Below, piece after piece: positions 54,531-63,773 of a stretch of DNA of 64,000 bases. Under the pieces are notes generated by a model. It was not told the origin of the DNA and made no database searches. It was given only the letters and a program-made list of their open reading frames with translations. The translations under genes were made by a program, and so were the position numbers. The DNA is from Rhizobium rosettiformans (GTDB lineage: Bacteria > Pseudomonadota > Alphaproteobacteria > Rhizobiales > Rhizobiaceae): positions 558,001 to 622,000 of the forward strand of contig NZ_CP032405.1 of the NCBI RefSeq assembly GCF_016806065.1, written 5' to 3'. Numbering within the stretch: the first letter of the stretch is position 1; each line of letters begins with the position of its first letter.

Positions 54531-55508
54531 TCAGCGATCACGTTCGGGCAGGAATGGCCCCTCACCCCAGACGATCGATCTCTCGTGACGCTCGATCACC
54601 TTCTTCAGGTCGGTGAATTCCCGGACAATATGATCCTGAAACTTGCGACAGGCCGGGTTCGGATAGGTCTTGCGCTTGGTAATGATGCCCAGCGTGCGCT
54701 CCGGCTGCGGGATATCGACGGGCACGATGGAGATCTTGTTCTCACCCTTGAAGGAAAAGACCACCGAATGCGGCAGGATCGCCAGCGCGTCGGTCGAGGC
54801 GATGTAGTTGACGACGGACAGAAGCGATCCACCGGAATAGCGGACCTGTAGCTCGCTGATCCCGAGCGTGATCAGAATGTTGTGCAGATCCAGCACCAAG
54901 GGAGAGCCCGGCAGCGGCGCCACCCAGGGATAGGTCATGATATCTTCGATGCTGAGCCGCCGCTTCCTCAGCAGCGGGTGCCCTACCGCACAGGTCAGCA
55001 CATTGCGCCCCGGCAGGATAGACTGGAACTCGAAATCGCTCTTCAGGTCCGCGCTTCCGATCGGCGTGATCGCCATATCGATCTGACTGGAATCGAGCTC
55101 GGTCAGCAGATCCGGCAGGTTGCCGTAGGACTGCTCGACGAGAATATCGCGTTCGCGAAGCTGGAAGGTCGCGATCATCTGCGAGATGACGGCATCCATG
55201 AAGAAGGGAACCCCACCCACCTTGATCCGGCCTGCCGTGCCTGACTGAAAGCTTCTGACGATCTCGACCGCCTTGCGCGATGCGGCCAGGATGGAACGGC
55301 CCTGGATGGCCAGTTGCTGGCCGAGCGGCGTGAGTTGCAGCGGCCGCTTGCCGGGCGTGAAGAGTGGCTCGCCCACCCTGCGCTCCAGCATGGACAAGGT
55401 TCGCGAGACGGCCGGCTGGGTCATGCCAAGCATGGCAGCGCCTTCCGTGACACCACCGGTTTCGGCGACGGCAGCAAGCTGGACGAGGTGGCGCTCATCG
55501 ATCTTCAT
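54531..55508 (-). CDS. LysR-family regulator of the first aromatic module
   Basis: A 325-residue LysR protein: HTH HLVQLAAVAETGGVTEGAAMLGMTQPAVSRTLSMLERRVGEPLF, then the effector domain with KVGGVPFFMDAVISQMIATFQ and YPWVAPLPGSPL. It is a clear paralogue of the LysR gene about 4 kb to the right (shared GGVTEGAA-LG-QPAVSRTLSMLE, YPDL/F-x-DLL, SGGSL-SVVNY). It is divergent from the VOC dioxygenase gene, which it probably activates. Confidence 0.93.
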   Translation of the reverse strand: MKIDERHLVQLAAVAETGGVTEGAAMLGMTQPAVSRTLSMLERRVGEPLFTPGKRPLQLTPLGQQLAIQGRSILAASRKAVEIVRSFQSGTAGRIKVGGVPFFMDAVISQMIATFQLRERDILVEQSYGNLPDLLTELDSSQIDMAITPIGSADLKSDFEFQSILPGRNVLTCAVGHPLLRKRRLSIEDIMTYPWVAPLPGSPLVLDLHNILITLGISELQVRYSGGSLLSVVNYIASTDALAILPHSVVFSFKGENKISIVPVDIPQPERTLGIITKRKTYPNPACRKFQDHIVREFTDLKKVIERHERSIVWGEGPFLPERDR

Positions 55509-55521
55509 AGCAATCTGCTAT
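55507..55521. promoter_or_regulatory. LysR-type operator overlapping the regulator start codon (module 1)
   Basis: ATAGCAATCTGCTAT is a perfect ATAGC-N5-GCTAT palindrome and contains the T-N11-A LysR motif. It overlaps the last two bases of the start codon of the leftward regulator. A site of the same shape and position occurs at the second LysR gene. Confidence 0.65.
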
Positions 55522-55693
55522 ATCGGTCATAAGCAATTTTATCAACAGACGGCCTTGCGCCCTCTATAGTCCGACAATTGGAGCAGATCCGCTCCGACAC
55601 GAAGAGAACGGGTGCGGCATGGTCAGCCGCTGGAGGGCCCGTGTGTCGGGATCGGCGCGATCCGTGCATTTGCATTTCTGGAGGAGAAGAAGC

Positions 55694-56650
55694 ATGTCGT
55701 TCATCTCGGGTTATCATCACCTCACGCTGAGCACCGACGGTGCGCAAGAGGACTACGATTTCTATACGAAGACATTGGGCCTGCATTCCATCAAGCGCAC
55801 AGTGCTCTTCGATGGCACGATCCCGGTCTACCATCTCTACTACGGCGCCAAGAGCGGCGATCCCTCGACCATCGTCACCACCTTCCCCTTCAAGAAGCCC
55901 GGCATCTATGGCAAGCGCGGCACCAACCAGTCGAAGATCATCCAGTTGGCGATTCCCGTCGGCTCAGCCGATTTCTGGGTCGACAGGCTGAACGAGCGCG
56001 GGATCCCCGCCACCAAGATCAGCCGCTTCGGCATCACCCGCGTCGCACTCGCCCATCCCTGCGGCATCGACCACGAACTGGTTGAAAGCCCGGCCGACAC
56101 CCGCCCGCCGATCACCAACGAAGCCCAGGGCATTGGTGAGGCACACGGCATCCGCGGCATTTATGGCGCCGCGATCGCTGTCTTCGACCGCACCTCGATG
56201 GACGACTTCCTGACGATTGGCATGGGCATGAAGAAGGAAGCAGACAGCGACGAGGGCCTGATGTTCTCCGTCCCAAACAACGGTGGACCGTCGAGCATGG
56301 TCGAGGTGCTGCACCAGCCGAGCGGACCTCAGGGCACCTGGACCCTGTCGGGTGGCACCATCCATCACCTTGCCCTCAACACTGTCAACGAAGAGAACCA
56401 GCTGAAACTCAAGGCGCATATCGAAGGCCTCGGCTTCACTGACGTCTCCGACCAGAAGGACCGCAACTACTTCAAGTCCTGCTACGTCCGCTCGCCGGGC
56501 GGCGCGCTCTTCGAGATCGCGTGGTCGGTAGAAGGTGGATGGGCGCTGGATGAGCCAGCCGATGCGATTGGCTCGACATTGGTCTTCCCGCCCTGGTTCG
56601 AGGATCGCCGCGAGGAACTGATCGCCGGCCTCGAACCCGCAAACTTCTGA
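55694..56650 (+). CDS. VOC-family ring-cleaving dioxygenase (MhqO/LinE-like)
   Basis: A 318-residue two-module glyoxalase/extradiol-type protein. Metal-ligand positions are suggested by FISGYHHLTLSTDGAQEDYDFYTKTLGLHSIKRTV (His), GTIHHLALNT (His), and GGALFEIAWSVEG (Glu). Relatives cleave hydroquinones or catechols. GAGGAG precedes the ATG. It pairs with the hydrolase 14 bases downstream, as in mhq operons. Confidence 0.88.
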   Translation: MSFISGYHHLTLSTDGAQEDYDFYTKTLGLHSIKRTVLFDGTIPVYHLYYGAKSGDPSTIVTTFPFKKPGIYGKRGTNQSKIIQLAIPVGSADFWVDRLNERGIPATKISRFGITRVALAHPCGIDHELVESPADTRPPITNEAQGIGEAHGIRGIYGAAIAVFDRTSMDDFLTIGMGMKKEADSDEGLMFSVPNNGGPSSMVEVLHQPSGPQGTWTLSGGTIHHLALNTVNEENQLKLKAHIEGLGFTDVSDQKDRNYFKSCYVRSPGGALFEIAWSVEGGWALDEPADAIGSTLVFPPWFEDRREELIAGLEPANF

Positions 56651-56663
56651 TCCGGAGGCGATC

Positions 56664-57326
56664 ATGGCCATTCATGGCGAACCGCTGTCCGCAGGTGTCG
56701 CACCGGCGGAAGCCGATGTTCTTTGCGTGTTCATCCACGGGCGAACCCAATCGCCCGAGGACATGATCGAGCAGGTTGTCGGCCGGCTAGTCGTTCCGGG
56801 CGTCGCCTATTGCCTTCCACGAGCAACCGGCAACTCCTGGTATGCAGCGCGCGCCACGGACGCACTGACGGACCCGACACGCAAAGAATTGACGGCATCA
56901 CTCGACTATATCAGCGGGCTGGCGGGGGCCCTGCGACAGGCGGGCGGCGCGGAAAAGCCCCTCCTCATCGGTGGCTTCAGCCAAGGCGCCTGTCTGTCGC
57001 TTGAATATGCGATGGCCTTCGGGCCGTGGAACGGCGCGATGGTCAATCTCACCGGCTGCCGGGTCGGCCAGCCCCTTGACGATCGTCCGACCCGCGATCT
57101 TGACGGCATGCCGGTCTATCTCACCGGCTCAGATCAGGATCCCTGGATCCCGGTCTCGGCTTTTGCGGAAGCCTCCGAAGCGCTTGGGAGGGCGCGGGCG
57201 AGACTTCGCTGCGAACTATTTCCGGGGCGGACACACCAGGCCTCTGACATGGAGGTGAAAGCGCTCGAAGCCATGCTTCGGGATCTTGCGGAGGGAAGCA
57301 GACCATTTCGCCGCGTCGCGGCCTAG
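56664..57326 (+). CDS. Alpha/beta hydrolase, phospholipase/carboxylesterase type (MhqD-like)
   Basis: A 220-residue hydrolase with nucleophile motif GGFSQGACLSLEYA, HGRTQSPEDM near the oxyanion hole, acid residue in LTGSDQDPWIPVSAF, and catalytic His in FPGRTHQASDMEVKAL. Co-occurrence with a VOC dioxygenase recalls the quinone-responsive MhqO-MhqD pair. It may hydrolyse the ring-cleavage product; this is inference. Confidence 0.88.
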   Translation: MAIHGEPLSAGVAPAEADVLCVFIHGRTQSPEDMIEQVVGRLVVPGVAYCLPRATGNSWYAARATDALTDPTRKELTASLDYISGLAGALRQAGGAEKPLLIGGFSQGACLSLEYAMAFGPWNGAMVNLTGCRVGQPLDDRPTRDLDGMPVYLTGSDQDPWIPVSAFAEASEALGRARARLRCELFPGRTHQASDMEVKALEAMLRDLAEGSRPFRRVAA

Positions 57327-57356
57327 TTTCAAACAAACAACTGGGAGGAGGACAGC

Positions 57357-58631
57357 ATGATTACGCGCAGAAAACTGCTGAAGGCGGGTGCCGCGACCGG
57401 TCTCGCCTATGGGCTTGGCGGCCTTGCCGCACCCGCGATCGCTCAGGGAGCCAAGATCAAGCTCGGCTATGTGAGCCCGCAGACGGGACCGCTGGCAAGC
57501 TTCGGCGAGAGCGACGCCTATAACATCGCCTCTTTCCTCGCGACCGAGGCAGGCAAGAACTTCGAGATCATCGTCAAGGACAGCCAGTCCAACCCGAACC
57601 GGGCAGCGGATGTGGCGAAGGAACTCATCCTCTCCGACGAAATCAATCTGATGCTGGTCGCCTCGACCCCTGAGAACACCAATCCGGTGGCGACAACCTG
57701 CGAGGCCGAGGGCATACCCTGTATTTCCACCAAGGCGCCCTGGCAGCCCTGGTTCATCGGCCAGCAGGGCAATCCAGGTGATCCTGAGAGCTGGAAGCCG
57801 TTCGACTTCGCTTACCATTACTTCTGGGGCCTGGAAGACGTCATCGCCGTCTTCACCAACATGTGGAGCCAGCTTGATACCAACAAGAAGGTTGGCGGCC
57901 TCTTCCCCAATGATGCAGACGGCAATGCCTGGGGCGATCCGAATGTCGGCCTGAAGCCGGGCCTCGCCCAGGCGGGCTTCGAGTTGCTGGACCCGGGCCG
58001 CTACCAGAACCTGACCGACGACTTCACCGCCCAGGTCAATGCATTCAAGGACGGCCAGTGCGCCATCATCACCGGCGTTGTCATCCCGCCTGACTTCACC
58101 ACCTTCTGGAACCAGGCCAAGCAACAGGGCTTCAATCCGAAGGCCGTTACCGTCGCCAAGGCGATCCTCTTCCCGCAATCGGTCGAGACGCTGGGGGCCG
58201 CAGGCCACAACCTCTCCTCGGAGGTCTGGTGGTCGGCGCAGCATCCGTTCAAGTCGTCCGTGACGGGCCAGAGTGCGGGCGAACTCGCCGCCGACTTCAC
58301 CGCCAAGACCGGCCGTCCCTGGACACAGCCGATCGGTTTCATCCACTCGCTGTTCGAGATGGCAACCAATGTCATGGGTCGCGTCGACGACGTGACGGAT
58401 GCCGAAGCCGTGGCAGCGGCAATCGCCTCCTCCAAGGTCGACACCATCGTCGGTCGCGTCGAGTGGAACGGCAAGGGTGTGCCGCCCTTTGCGGCGAAGA
58501 ACGTCACAAAAACGCCGCTGGTCAGCGGTCAGTGGCGGCGCAAGGACGATGGCACCTTCGACCTCGTCATCGTCGACAACAAGACGGCACCGAACATTCC
58601 GACCGCCGGCAATATGGAAGCGCTGGCCTGA
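57357..58631 (+). CDS. LivK-type ABC substrate-binding protein, module 1
   Basis: A 424-residue branched-chain-amino-acid-type binding protein. The N-terminus MITRRKLLKAGAATGLAYGLGGLAAPAIAQ suggests a Tat-like signal with RR near residue 4. The mature part shows IKLGYVSPQTGPLASFGESD, SQSNPNRAADVAKELI, and TAPWQPWFIGQQGNPGDPESWKPF-like blocks. It is a paralogue of the binding protein in module 2 (very similar throughout), implying duplicated uptake of related aromatic acids. No permease follows it here; it may use the LivHMGF set of module 2. Confidence 0.92.
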   Translation: MITRRKLLKAGAATGLAYGLGGLAAPAIAQGAKIKLGYVSPQTGPLASFGESDAYNIASFLATEAGKNFEIIVKDSQSNPNRAADVAKELILSDEINLMLVASTPENTNPVATTCEAEGIPCISTKAPWQPWFIGQQGNPGDPESWKPFDFAYHYFWGLEDVIAVFTNMWSQLDTNKKVGGLFPNDADGNAWGDPNVGLKPGLAQAGFELLDPGRYQNLTDDFTAQVNAFKDGQCAIITGVVIPPDFTTFWNQAKQQGFNPKAVTVAKAILFPQSVETLGAAGHNLSSEVWWSAQHPFKSSVTGQSAGELAADFTAKTGRPWTQPIGFIHSLFEMATNVMGRVDDVTDAEAVAAAIASSKVDTIVGRVEWNGKGVPPFAAKNVTKTPLVSGQWRRKDDGTFDLVIVDNKTAPNIPTAGNMEALA

Positions 58632-58645
58632 GTACGCCACCTTGG

Positions 58646-58667
58646 CGGGCCCGCTCGAGCGGGCCCG
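58646..58667. terminator. 22-base perfect palindrome between convergent genes
   Basis: Arms CGGGCCCGCTC and GAGCGGGCCCG are fully complementary. The element occupies almost the entire 36-base gap between the binding-protein stop and the LysR stop. No T-run is present, so a factor-dependent or bidirectional end is likely. Confidence 0.5.
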
Positions 58668-59618
58668 TCAGCTTCCCCAGACGACCGCCTCTTCATGACG
58701 CTTGATCAGGTGGCGCAGGTTTTCGAAGCTCGACCGCACGAAGGATGAAAACTGCTCGACCGCCGGAGACCGCGGCGCATCGACCCGCCTGAGGATGGCC
58801 AGCGCACGCTCCGGATGCGGAATATTGATCGGCAGCGCCGTGATCGTCTTTTCCTTGCGCTGTGCAAAGACCACGCTATGCGGCATCACGGTCAGCGCAT
58901 CGGCACCCTTCAGATAGTTTACGACACTCGCCAGCGACCCGCCGGAATAGCGGATGCGGATTTCCGTCGCCCCGAAGGAGAGGAGCAGTGCTCTGAGGTC
59001 GGCTAAAAGCGGACTGCCCGGCGGCGGCGCCACCCAGGAATAGTCGAGAAGATGGGACGGCTGCACGCGGCGCTTCAACAGAAGCGGATGGGTTACGCGG
59101 CATGCAATGACATTGCGACCGGGTAGGATCTGCTGGAAGGCAAGTCCCGAGCCCTCGTCGAGAATGTCGATCGGGCAGATCGCCAGATCGATCTGGTCGG
59201 CCTTCAGAGCAGCACGCAAATCCGGGAAGTAGCCATAGGACTGGTCGATCCGCACATCCGGATGCGTCGCCTGGAATTCGGCGCACATTCCGGCGATCAA
59301 CGAGTCCATGAAGAAGGGACTGCCGCCGACCCGGACGACCCCGCTTTTGCCGACCCGGAAGCTTTCCATCAGGTCTGAGGCCTTGCGCGAGGCAGCCAGC
59401 ATGGCAAGACCATGTTCGGCGAGCGCAATCCCGAGTGGCGTCGGCTGCATTGGGCGCCTACCCTTGATGAAGAGCGGCTCGCCAATTCTCTTTTCCAGCA
59501 TCGACAAAGTGCGCGACACAGCCGGCTGCGCCAGCCCCAGCAGGGCTGCGCCTTCGGTGACACCGCCGGTTTTGACCACGGCAGCCAGCTGGATGAGGTG
59601 TCGCTCGTCGAACTTCAT
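58668..59618 (-). CDS. LysR-family regulator of the hydroxyquinol module
   Basis: A 316-residue LysR protein: HTH HLIQLAAVVKTGGVTEGAALLGLAQPAVSRTLSMLEKRIGEPLF; effector domain with RVGGSPFFMDSLIAGMCAEFQ and DYSWVAPPPGSPL. It is a paralogue of the regulator of module 1. It is divergent from the intradiol dioxygenase gene and likely activates it in response to a pathway intermediate. Confidence 0.93.
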   Translation of the reverse strand: MKFDERHLIQLAAVVKTGGVTEGAALLGLAQPAVSRTLSMLEKRIGEPLFIKGRRPMQPTPLGIALAEHGLAMLAASRKASDLMESFRVGKSGVVRVGGSPFFMDSLIAGMCAEFQATHPDVRIDQSYGYFPDLRAALKADQIDLAICPIDILDEGSGLAFQQILPGRNVIACRVTHPLLLKRRVQPSHLLDYSWVAPPPGSPLLADLRALLLSFGATEIRIRYSGGSLASVVNYLKGADALTVMPHSVVFAQRKEKTITALPINIPHPERALAILRRVDAPRSPAVEQFSSFVRSSFENLRHLIKRHEEAVVWGS

Positions 59619-59631
59619 AACGGATTGTTAT
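59617..59631. promoter_or_regulatory. LysR-type operator overlapping the regulator start codon (module 2)
   Basis: ATAACGGATTGTTAT, a perfect ATAAC-N5-GTTAT palindrome with T-N11-A, again overlapping the regulator start codon and followed by TAT or ATAT. Its match in shape and position to the module 1 site supports a real binding site. Confidence 0.65.
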
Positions 59632-59716
59632 ATTGGCTCCCAAACAAATCATCAATCTTGCATGCGAGCCCTGCTAGTTTCCTTTCGACCAGCAATGCGG
59701 ATTTGGGAGGAGATGC

Positions 59717-60589
59717 ATGTCGCGGGCCGCAGACCTCATCACCTTCAATGAAGCGACCTCTGCCGAGGCTTTCACGAGCCGCTTCGGCACGACCGATGAC
59801 GCAACCGCGCGCCTGCTCTCTGCCGTGGTCTGCCATGTCCACGATCTCGTCAAGGAGTTCCGCCCGACACCAGAGCAATGGCGCAAGGTTCTCGACTTCC
59901 TGACCGAAGTGGGCCATGCCTCGGACGAACGCCGCCAGGAATGGGTTCTGTTCTCCGATCTCGTCGGCGCCTCTGCACTTGTCGAAGAGATCAATTCACG
60001 CCGCCCGCCCGGCGCAACGCCCAACACCATCCGCGGGCCGTTCTTCCGGACCGACACCCCCGAGCGGGCGCTTGGCAGTTCCATCTCGCTCGACGGTGCA
60101 GGCGAACCGCTGCTGGTCGAGGGCCGGGTCGAGGATCTCGACGGCCTGCCGATCACGACGGCCGAAATCATCACATGGCAGGCGAACGCAGAAGGCTACT
60201 ACGAAAACCAGCAGCCGGATCTTCAGCCGGAATTCAATCTGCGGGGTCTGTTTCGCCCTGACCAGGACGGCAAATTCCACTACCGTACGGTCCGGCCGGC
60301 CGGCTACGGCGTCCCCGGTGACGGGCCCGTGGGGCGGCTGTTTGCTCAGGCAGGCTATCCGCTGCACCGTCCCGCGCATCTGCATTTCGTCGTGCGCGCG
60401 CCCGGGTTCAAGACGATCACCACACATATCTACGACGCAGAGGATCCGAGGCTCGGTGAAGACGCACTGTTCGGCGTTCGGCCAGAGCTGGTGCATCCCT
60501 TCGAGCAGACTGTGATCGACGGCAAGCCTGCGTCGCGCGTCCACGTCAAATTCGTCATGGTCCGCGCGCGTCCCGGGAGAAACAAATGA
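59717..60589 (+). CDS. Intradiol ring-cleavage dioxygenase, probable hydroxyquinol 1,2-dioxygenase
   Basis: A 290-residue Fe(III) intradiol dioxygenase. An N-terminal helical domain (VCHVHDLVKEFRPTPEQWRKVLDFLTEVGHASDERRQEW) precedes the catalytic beta domain. Likely iron ligands are Tyr in EGYYENQQPD, Tyr in PAGYGVPGDGPVG, and two His in HRPAHLHFVV. The next gene encodes maleylacetate reductase, which marks hydroxyquinol as the substrate rather than catechol (product: maleylacetate). GGGAGGAG precedes the ATG. Confidence 0.92.
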   Translation: MSRAADLITFNEATSAEAFTSRFGTTDDATARLLSAVVCHVHDLVKEFRPTPEQWRKVLDFLTEVGHASDERRQEWVLFSDLVGASALVEEINSRRPPGATPNTIRGPFFRTDTPERALGSSISLDGAGEPLLVEGRVEDLDGLPITTAEIITWQANAEGYYENQQPDLQPEFNLRGLFRPDQDGKFHYRTVRPAGYGVPGDGPVGRLFAQAGYPLHRPAHLHFVVRAPGFKTITTHIYDAEDPRLGEDALFGVRPELVHPFEQTVIDGKPASRVHVKFVMVRARPGRNK

Positions 60590-61641
60590 AGAGCTTTACC
60601 TATGCCGGCAACCCGGCCCGCATTCTCTTCGGTTCCGGCCGCATCGCAGACGTCCGTAGCGCCGTTGAGACCCTGGGCTGCACCCGCGCGCTGGTGTTGT
60701 CGACGCCGCATCAGACGGCGGATGCCCAAGCCTTGTCGGACCGCCTGGGTGCCCTGTCCGTCGGCGTCTTCCCCGGTGCCGTCATGCACACGCCCGTCGA
60801 TGTGACAGAGAAAGCGCTGGAGGTCGTGAAAGATAAGGCAGCCGACTGTGTCGTCTCGCTTGGCGGCGGCTCCACCACCGGTCTCGGCAAGGCAATCGCC
60901 TATCGTACCGATCTGCCGCAGGTCGTCATTCCCACGACTTATGCCGGCTCCGAAGTCACCCCGATCCTCGGGCAAACCGAAGGCGGTCGAAAGACAACAG
61001 TGCGGAATGCGAGCATCCTGCCGGAAGTGGTCATCTACGATCCGGACCTCACCCTTCGCCTGCCGGTCGGCATGAGCGTCACGAGTGGCCTGAATGCCAT
61101 GGCTCACGCAGTCGAGGGACTTTATGCGCAAGATCGCAACCCGGTTTCGACGCTGATGGCACTCGATGGATTGCGCGCTTTCAGGGATAGCCTTCCGGTT
61201 CTTGTGAAGAGCCCTGATGACCCAGATGCGCGGGCGGAAGCGCTTTACGGCGCCTGGCTTTGCGGCACTGTGCTCGGCACAGTCGGCATGGCGCTGCACC
61301 ACAAGATCTGCCACACGCTGGGCGGCTCTTTCGATACCCCGCATGCCGAAACCCATGCGGTCATGCTGCCGCACACGGCCGCATTCAACGCCGAGGCTGC
61401 CAAGGAAGAACTCGCGGCAGCCGCCGAACTCTTCGGCGGCTCCATAGGCGGCGGTCTCTGGGACTTTGCCAAGTCGATCGGCGCGCCGTTGTCGCTCAAG
61501 GATTTCGGGATTGTCGAAGCCGATCTGGATCGCGCGGCCGATATCGCCACCGAAAACCCCTACTGGAACCCGCGTCCGATCGACCGGGTGTCGATCCGCA
61601 CACTTCTGCAACAGGCCTGGGAGGGCGTCAGGCCCGACTGA
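60586..61641 (+). CDS. Maleylacetate reductase
   Basis: A 351-residue iron-containing-alcohol-dehydrogenase-fold enzyme that reduces maleylacetate to 3-oxoadipate with NAD(P)H. Motifs are VVSLGGGSTTGLGKAIAYRTDLPQVVIPTTYAGSEVTPILGQTEGG, MAHAVEGLYA and HKICHTLGGSFDTPHAETHAVMLPH. It overlaps the dioxygenase stop by ATGA. Confidence 0.95.
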   Translation: MKSFTYAGNPARILFGSGRIADVRSAVETLGCTRALVLSTPHQTADAQALSDRLGALSVGVFPGAVMHTPVDVTEKALEVVKDKAADCVVSLGGGSTTGLGKAIAYRTDLPQVVIPTTYAGSEVTPILGQTEGGRKTTVRNASILPEVVIYDPDLTLRLPVGMSVTSGLNAMAHAVEGLYAQDRNPVSTLMALDGLRAFRDSLPVLVKSPDDPDARAEALYGAWLCGTVLGTVGMALHHKICHTLGGSFDTPHAETHAVMLPHTAAFNAEAAKEELAAAAELFGGSIGGGLWDFAKSIGAPLSLKDFGIVEADLDRAADIATENPYWNPRPIDRVSIRTLLQQAWEGVRPD

Positions 61642-61702
61642 CCGAGACGACATCCCGCGCTTGGCGCACTCTTTGGGAGGAGAGACGATGATGGGAGGAA
61701 AC

Positions 61703-62983
61703 ATGTTCACAAGACGCAAATTCCTGCAGACGACCGCAGCCGGCGGCGCCGTACTGGCAACATCGGGCCTTGCGGCACCTGCGATTGCGCAGTCAGCAGC
61801 CGTGAAGCTCGGCTATGTCAGCCCGCAGACGGGCCCGCTTGCCGCCTTCGGTGAAGCCGACAAGTTCGTCATCGACAGCTTCCTCGCCACGACGAAGAAG
61901 ATGGGCCTGAACTACGAAGTTATCGTCAAAGACAGCCAGTCCAATCCGAACCGCGCCGCCGAAGTTGCCAAGGAACTGATCGTCGCCGACGAAATCAACC
62001 TGATGCTCGTCTCCTCGACGCCGGAAACCACCAATCCGGTGTCCACCACCTGCGAAGTAGAACAAATCCCCTGCCTGTCGACGGTCGCGCCCTGGCAGCC
62101 CTGGTTCATCGGACAGCAGGGCAATCCCGGCGATCCAGCCAGCTGGCAGCCGTTCAACTACGCCTACCACTTCTTCTGGGGGCTTGAGGACATTATCGCC
62201 GTCTTCACCGGCATGTGGAGCCAGATCGAGACCAACAAGAAAGTGGCCGGTCTCTTCCCGAACGACGGCGACGGCAATGCCTGGGGCGACAAGGTCGTCG
62301 GCTTCCCGCCGGTGCTTGAAAAGCTCGGCTATGGCCTGACCGACACTGGTCGCTATCAGAACCTGACGGATGATTTCTCCGCCCAGATCAACGCGTTCAA
62401 GCAGGCCGAGACCGAGATCCTCACCGGCGTGATGATCCCGCCTGACCTCACCACCTTCTGGAACCAGGCCAAGCAGCAGGGCCTCAAACCAAAGATCGCC
62501 TCGATCGGCAAGGCGCTGCTCTTCCCGCAGACCGTAGAAGCCCTGGGAGATGCCGGCCATAACCTCTCGACCGAAGTCTGGTGGACGCCATCCCACCCCT
62601 TCAAGTCGTCGCTGACAGGCGAGACCGCGGCCGATGTGGCAACCGCCTTCACCACGGCAACCGGCCGCCCGTGGACACAGCCGATCGGCTTTGCCCATGC
62701 GCTCTTCGAACTGGCCGTCGACGTCATGAAGCGGGCGGAAGACGTGACGGATGGCGATGCCGTGGCCAAGGCCATCGGCGAAACCAAGCTCGACACGCTG
62801 GTCGGCCCCATCGCCTGGAACAACGCCAACCTGCCGCCCTTCGCCCAGAAGAATGTCGCCAAGACCCCGCTCGTCGGTGGCCAGTGGCGCCTGAAATCCG
62901 GCGGCGGTTACGATCTGGTGGTCGTCGAAAACGGCCAGGCACCGAACATTCCTCTCGGCGGCAAGATGGAAGCGCTCAGCTGA
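61703..62983 (+). CDS. LivK-type ABC substrate-binding protein, module 2
   Basis: A 426-residue binding protein beginning MFTRRKFLQTTAAGGAVLATSGLAAPAIAQ, a Tat-like signal with RR near residue 4. It shares long identical stretches with the module 1 protein (KLGYVSPQTGPLA, VKDSQSNPNRAA, WQPWFIGQQGNPGDP). Of three ATGs the one after GGGAGGAAAC aligns with the paralogue. It precedes livG and livF, so it belongs to a branched-chain-type importer, probably for an aromatic acid. Confidence 0.92.
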   Translation: MFTRRKFLQTTAAGGAVLATSGLAAPAIAQSAAVKLGYVSPQTGPLAAFGEADKFVIDSFLATTKKMGLNYEVIVKDSQSNPNRAAEVAKELIVADEINLMLVSSTPETTNPVSTTCEVEQIPCLSTVAPWQPWFIGQQGNPGDPASWQPFNYAYHFFWGLEDIIAVFTGMWSQIETNKKVAGLFPNDGDGNAWGDKVVGFPPVLEKLGYGLTDTGRYQNLTDDFSAQINAFKQAETEILTGVMIPPDLTTFWNQAKQQGLKPKIASIGKALLFPQTVEALGDAGHNLSTEVWWTPSHPFKSSLTGETAADVATAFTTATGRPWTQPIGFAHALFELAVDVMKRAEDVTDGDAVAKAIGETKLDTLVGPIAWNNANLPPFAQKNVAKTPLVGGQWRLKSGGGYDLVVVENGQAPNIPLGGKMEALS

Positions 62984-63002
62984 ACGCTGTGAACCCATGG
63001 CA

Positions 63003-63029
63003 GCGGCGTCCCGATCATCGGGCCGCCGC
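63003..63029 (+). other. Intercistronic stem-loop between binding protein and livG
   Basis: Arms GCGGCG/CGCCGC and CCCGAT/ATCGGG around a single mismatch form a hairpin in the 67-base gap, with no T-run. As at the sugar operon, this may stabilise binding-protein mRNA. Confidence 0.45.
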
Positions 63030-63050
63030 CAGCTTGACTGAGGAGTGTCC

Positions 63051-63770
63051 ATGCCAATCCTGGAACTGAATGGTGTCTCGAAAGCCTTTGGGGCCCTCGT
63101 GGTCGCCGAAGACATCGCTTTTTCCGTGGAAGCAGGCGAAGCGCTCGGTGTCATCGGACCGAACGGCGCCGGCAAGTCGACGCTGTTCAACCTGATCACC
63201 GGCAACCTATCCGTCGCCAAAGGGACTGTTCATTTCGATGGTCGCGACGTGACGAATGTCCCGCCCATGCAGCGCTGCTTTGCCGGCATGGGCCGCACTT
63301 TCCAGATCCCGCAGCCTTTCGAGCGGCTGACGGTCTATGAGAACCTGCTCGTTGCCGGCGCCTTCGGCAGTGAAAGCAGCGAGGCCGAGGTCGCCGAGTT
63401 CTGTGCCGAGATCCTGGTCGAGACCGGCCTGATCACCAAGGCGAACCGACCGGCCGGCAGCCTCACTTTGCTCGAGCGCAAACGGTTGGAACTCGCCCGT
63501 GCATTGGCCACGAAGCCGAAGCTGTTGCTGCTCGACGAGATCGCCGGTGGCCTGACCGAAGGCGAGTGCCGGCAATTGGTCGCGACGATCAAGCGCGTCC
63601 ACCAGCGCGGCATGACAATCATCTGGATCGAGCACGTCCTGCACGCCTTGAACGCGGTTGCCGAGAAGATCCTGGTCCTCAACTTCGGGCGCATGATCGG
63701 CCATGGCGATCCGCAGACCATTATGAATTCGCGCGAAGTGCGCGAAATCTATCTGGGCATGGAGGTCTGA
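63051..63770 (+). CDS. livG: Branched-chain-type ABC transporter ATP-binding protein LivG
   Basis: A 239-residue ATPase: LELNGVSKAFGALVVAEDIAFSVEAGEALGVIGPNGAGKSTLFNLITG (Walker A GPNGAGKST), LTLLERKRLELARALATKPKLLLLDEIAGGL and TIIWIEHVLHALNAVAEKILVLNFG. LivG-specific GMGRTFQIPQPFERLTVYENLLV is present. The signature is LTLLERKR rather than LSGGQ, a divergence common in this family. ATG chosen with GAGGAG five bases upstream; a GTG two codons earlier is possible. Confidence 0.95.
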   Translation: MPILELNGVSKAFGALVVAEDIAFSVEAGEALGVIGPNGAGKSTLFNLITGNLSVAKGTVHFDGRDVTNVPPMQRCFAGMGRTFQIPQPFERLTVYENLLVAGAFGSESSEAEVAEFCAEILVETGLITKANRPAGSLTLLERKRLELARALATKPKLLLLDEIAGGLTEGECRQLVATIKRVHQRGMTIIWIEHVLHALNAVAEKILVLNFGRMIGHGDPQTIMNSREVREIYLGMEV

Positions 63771-63773
63771 CAG

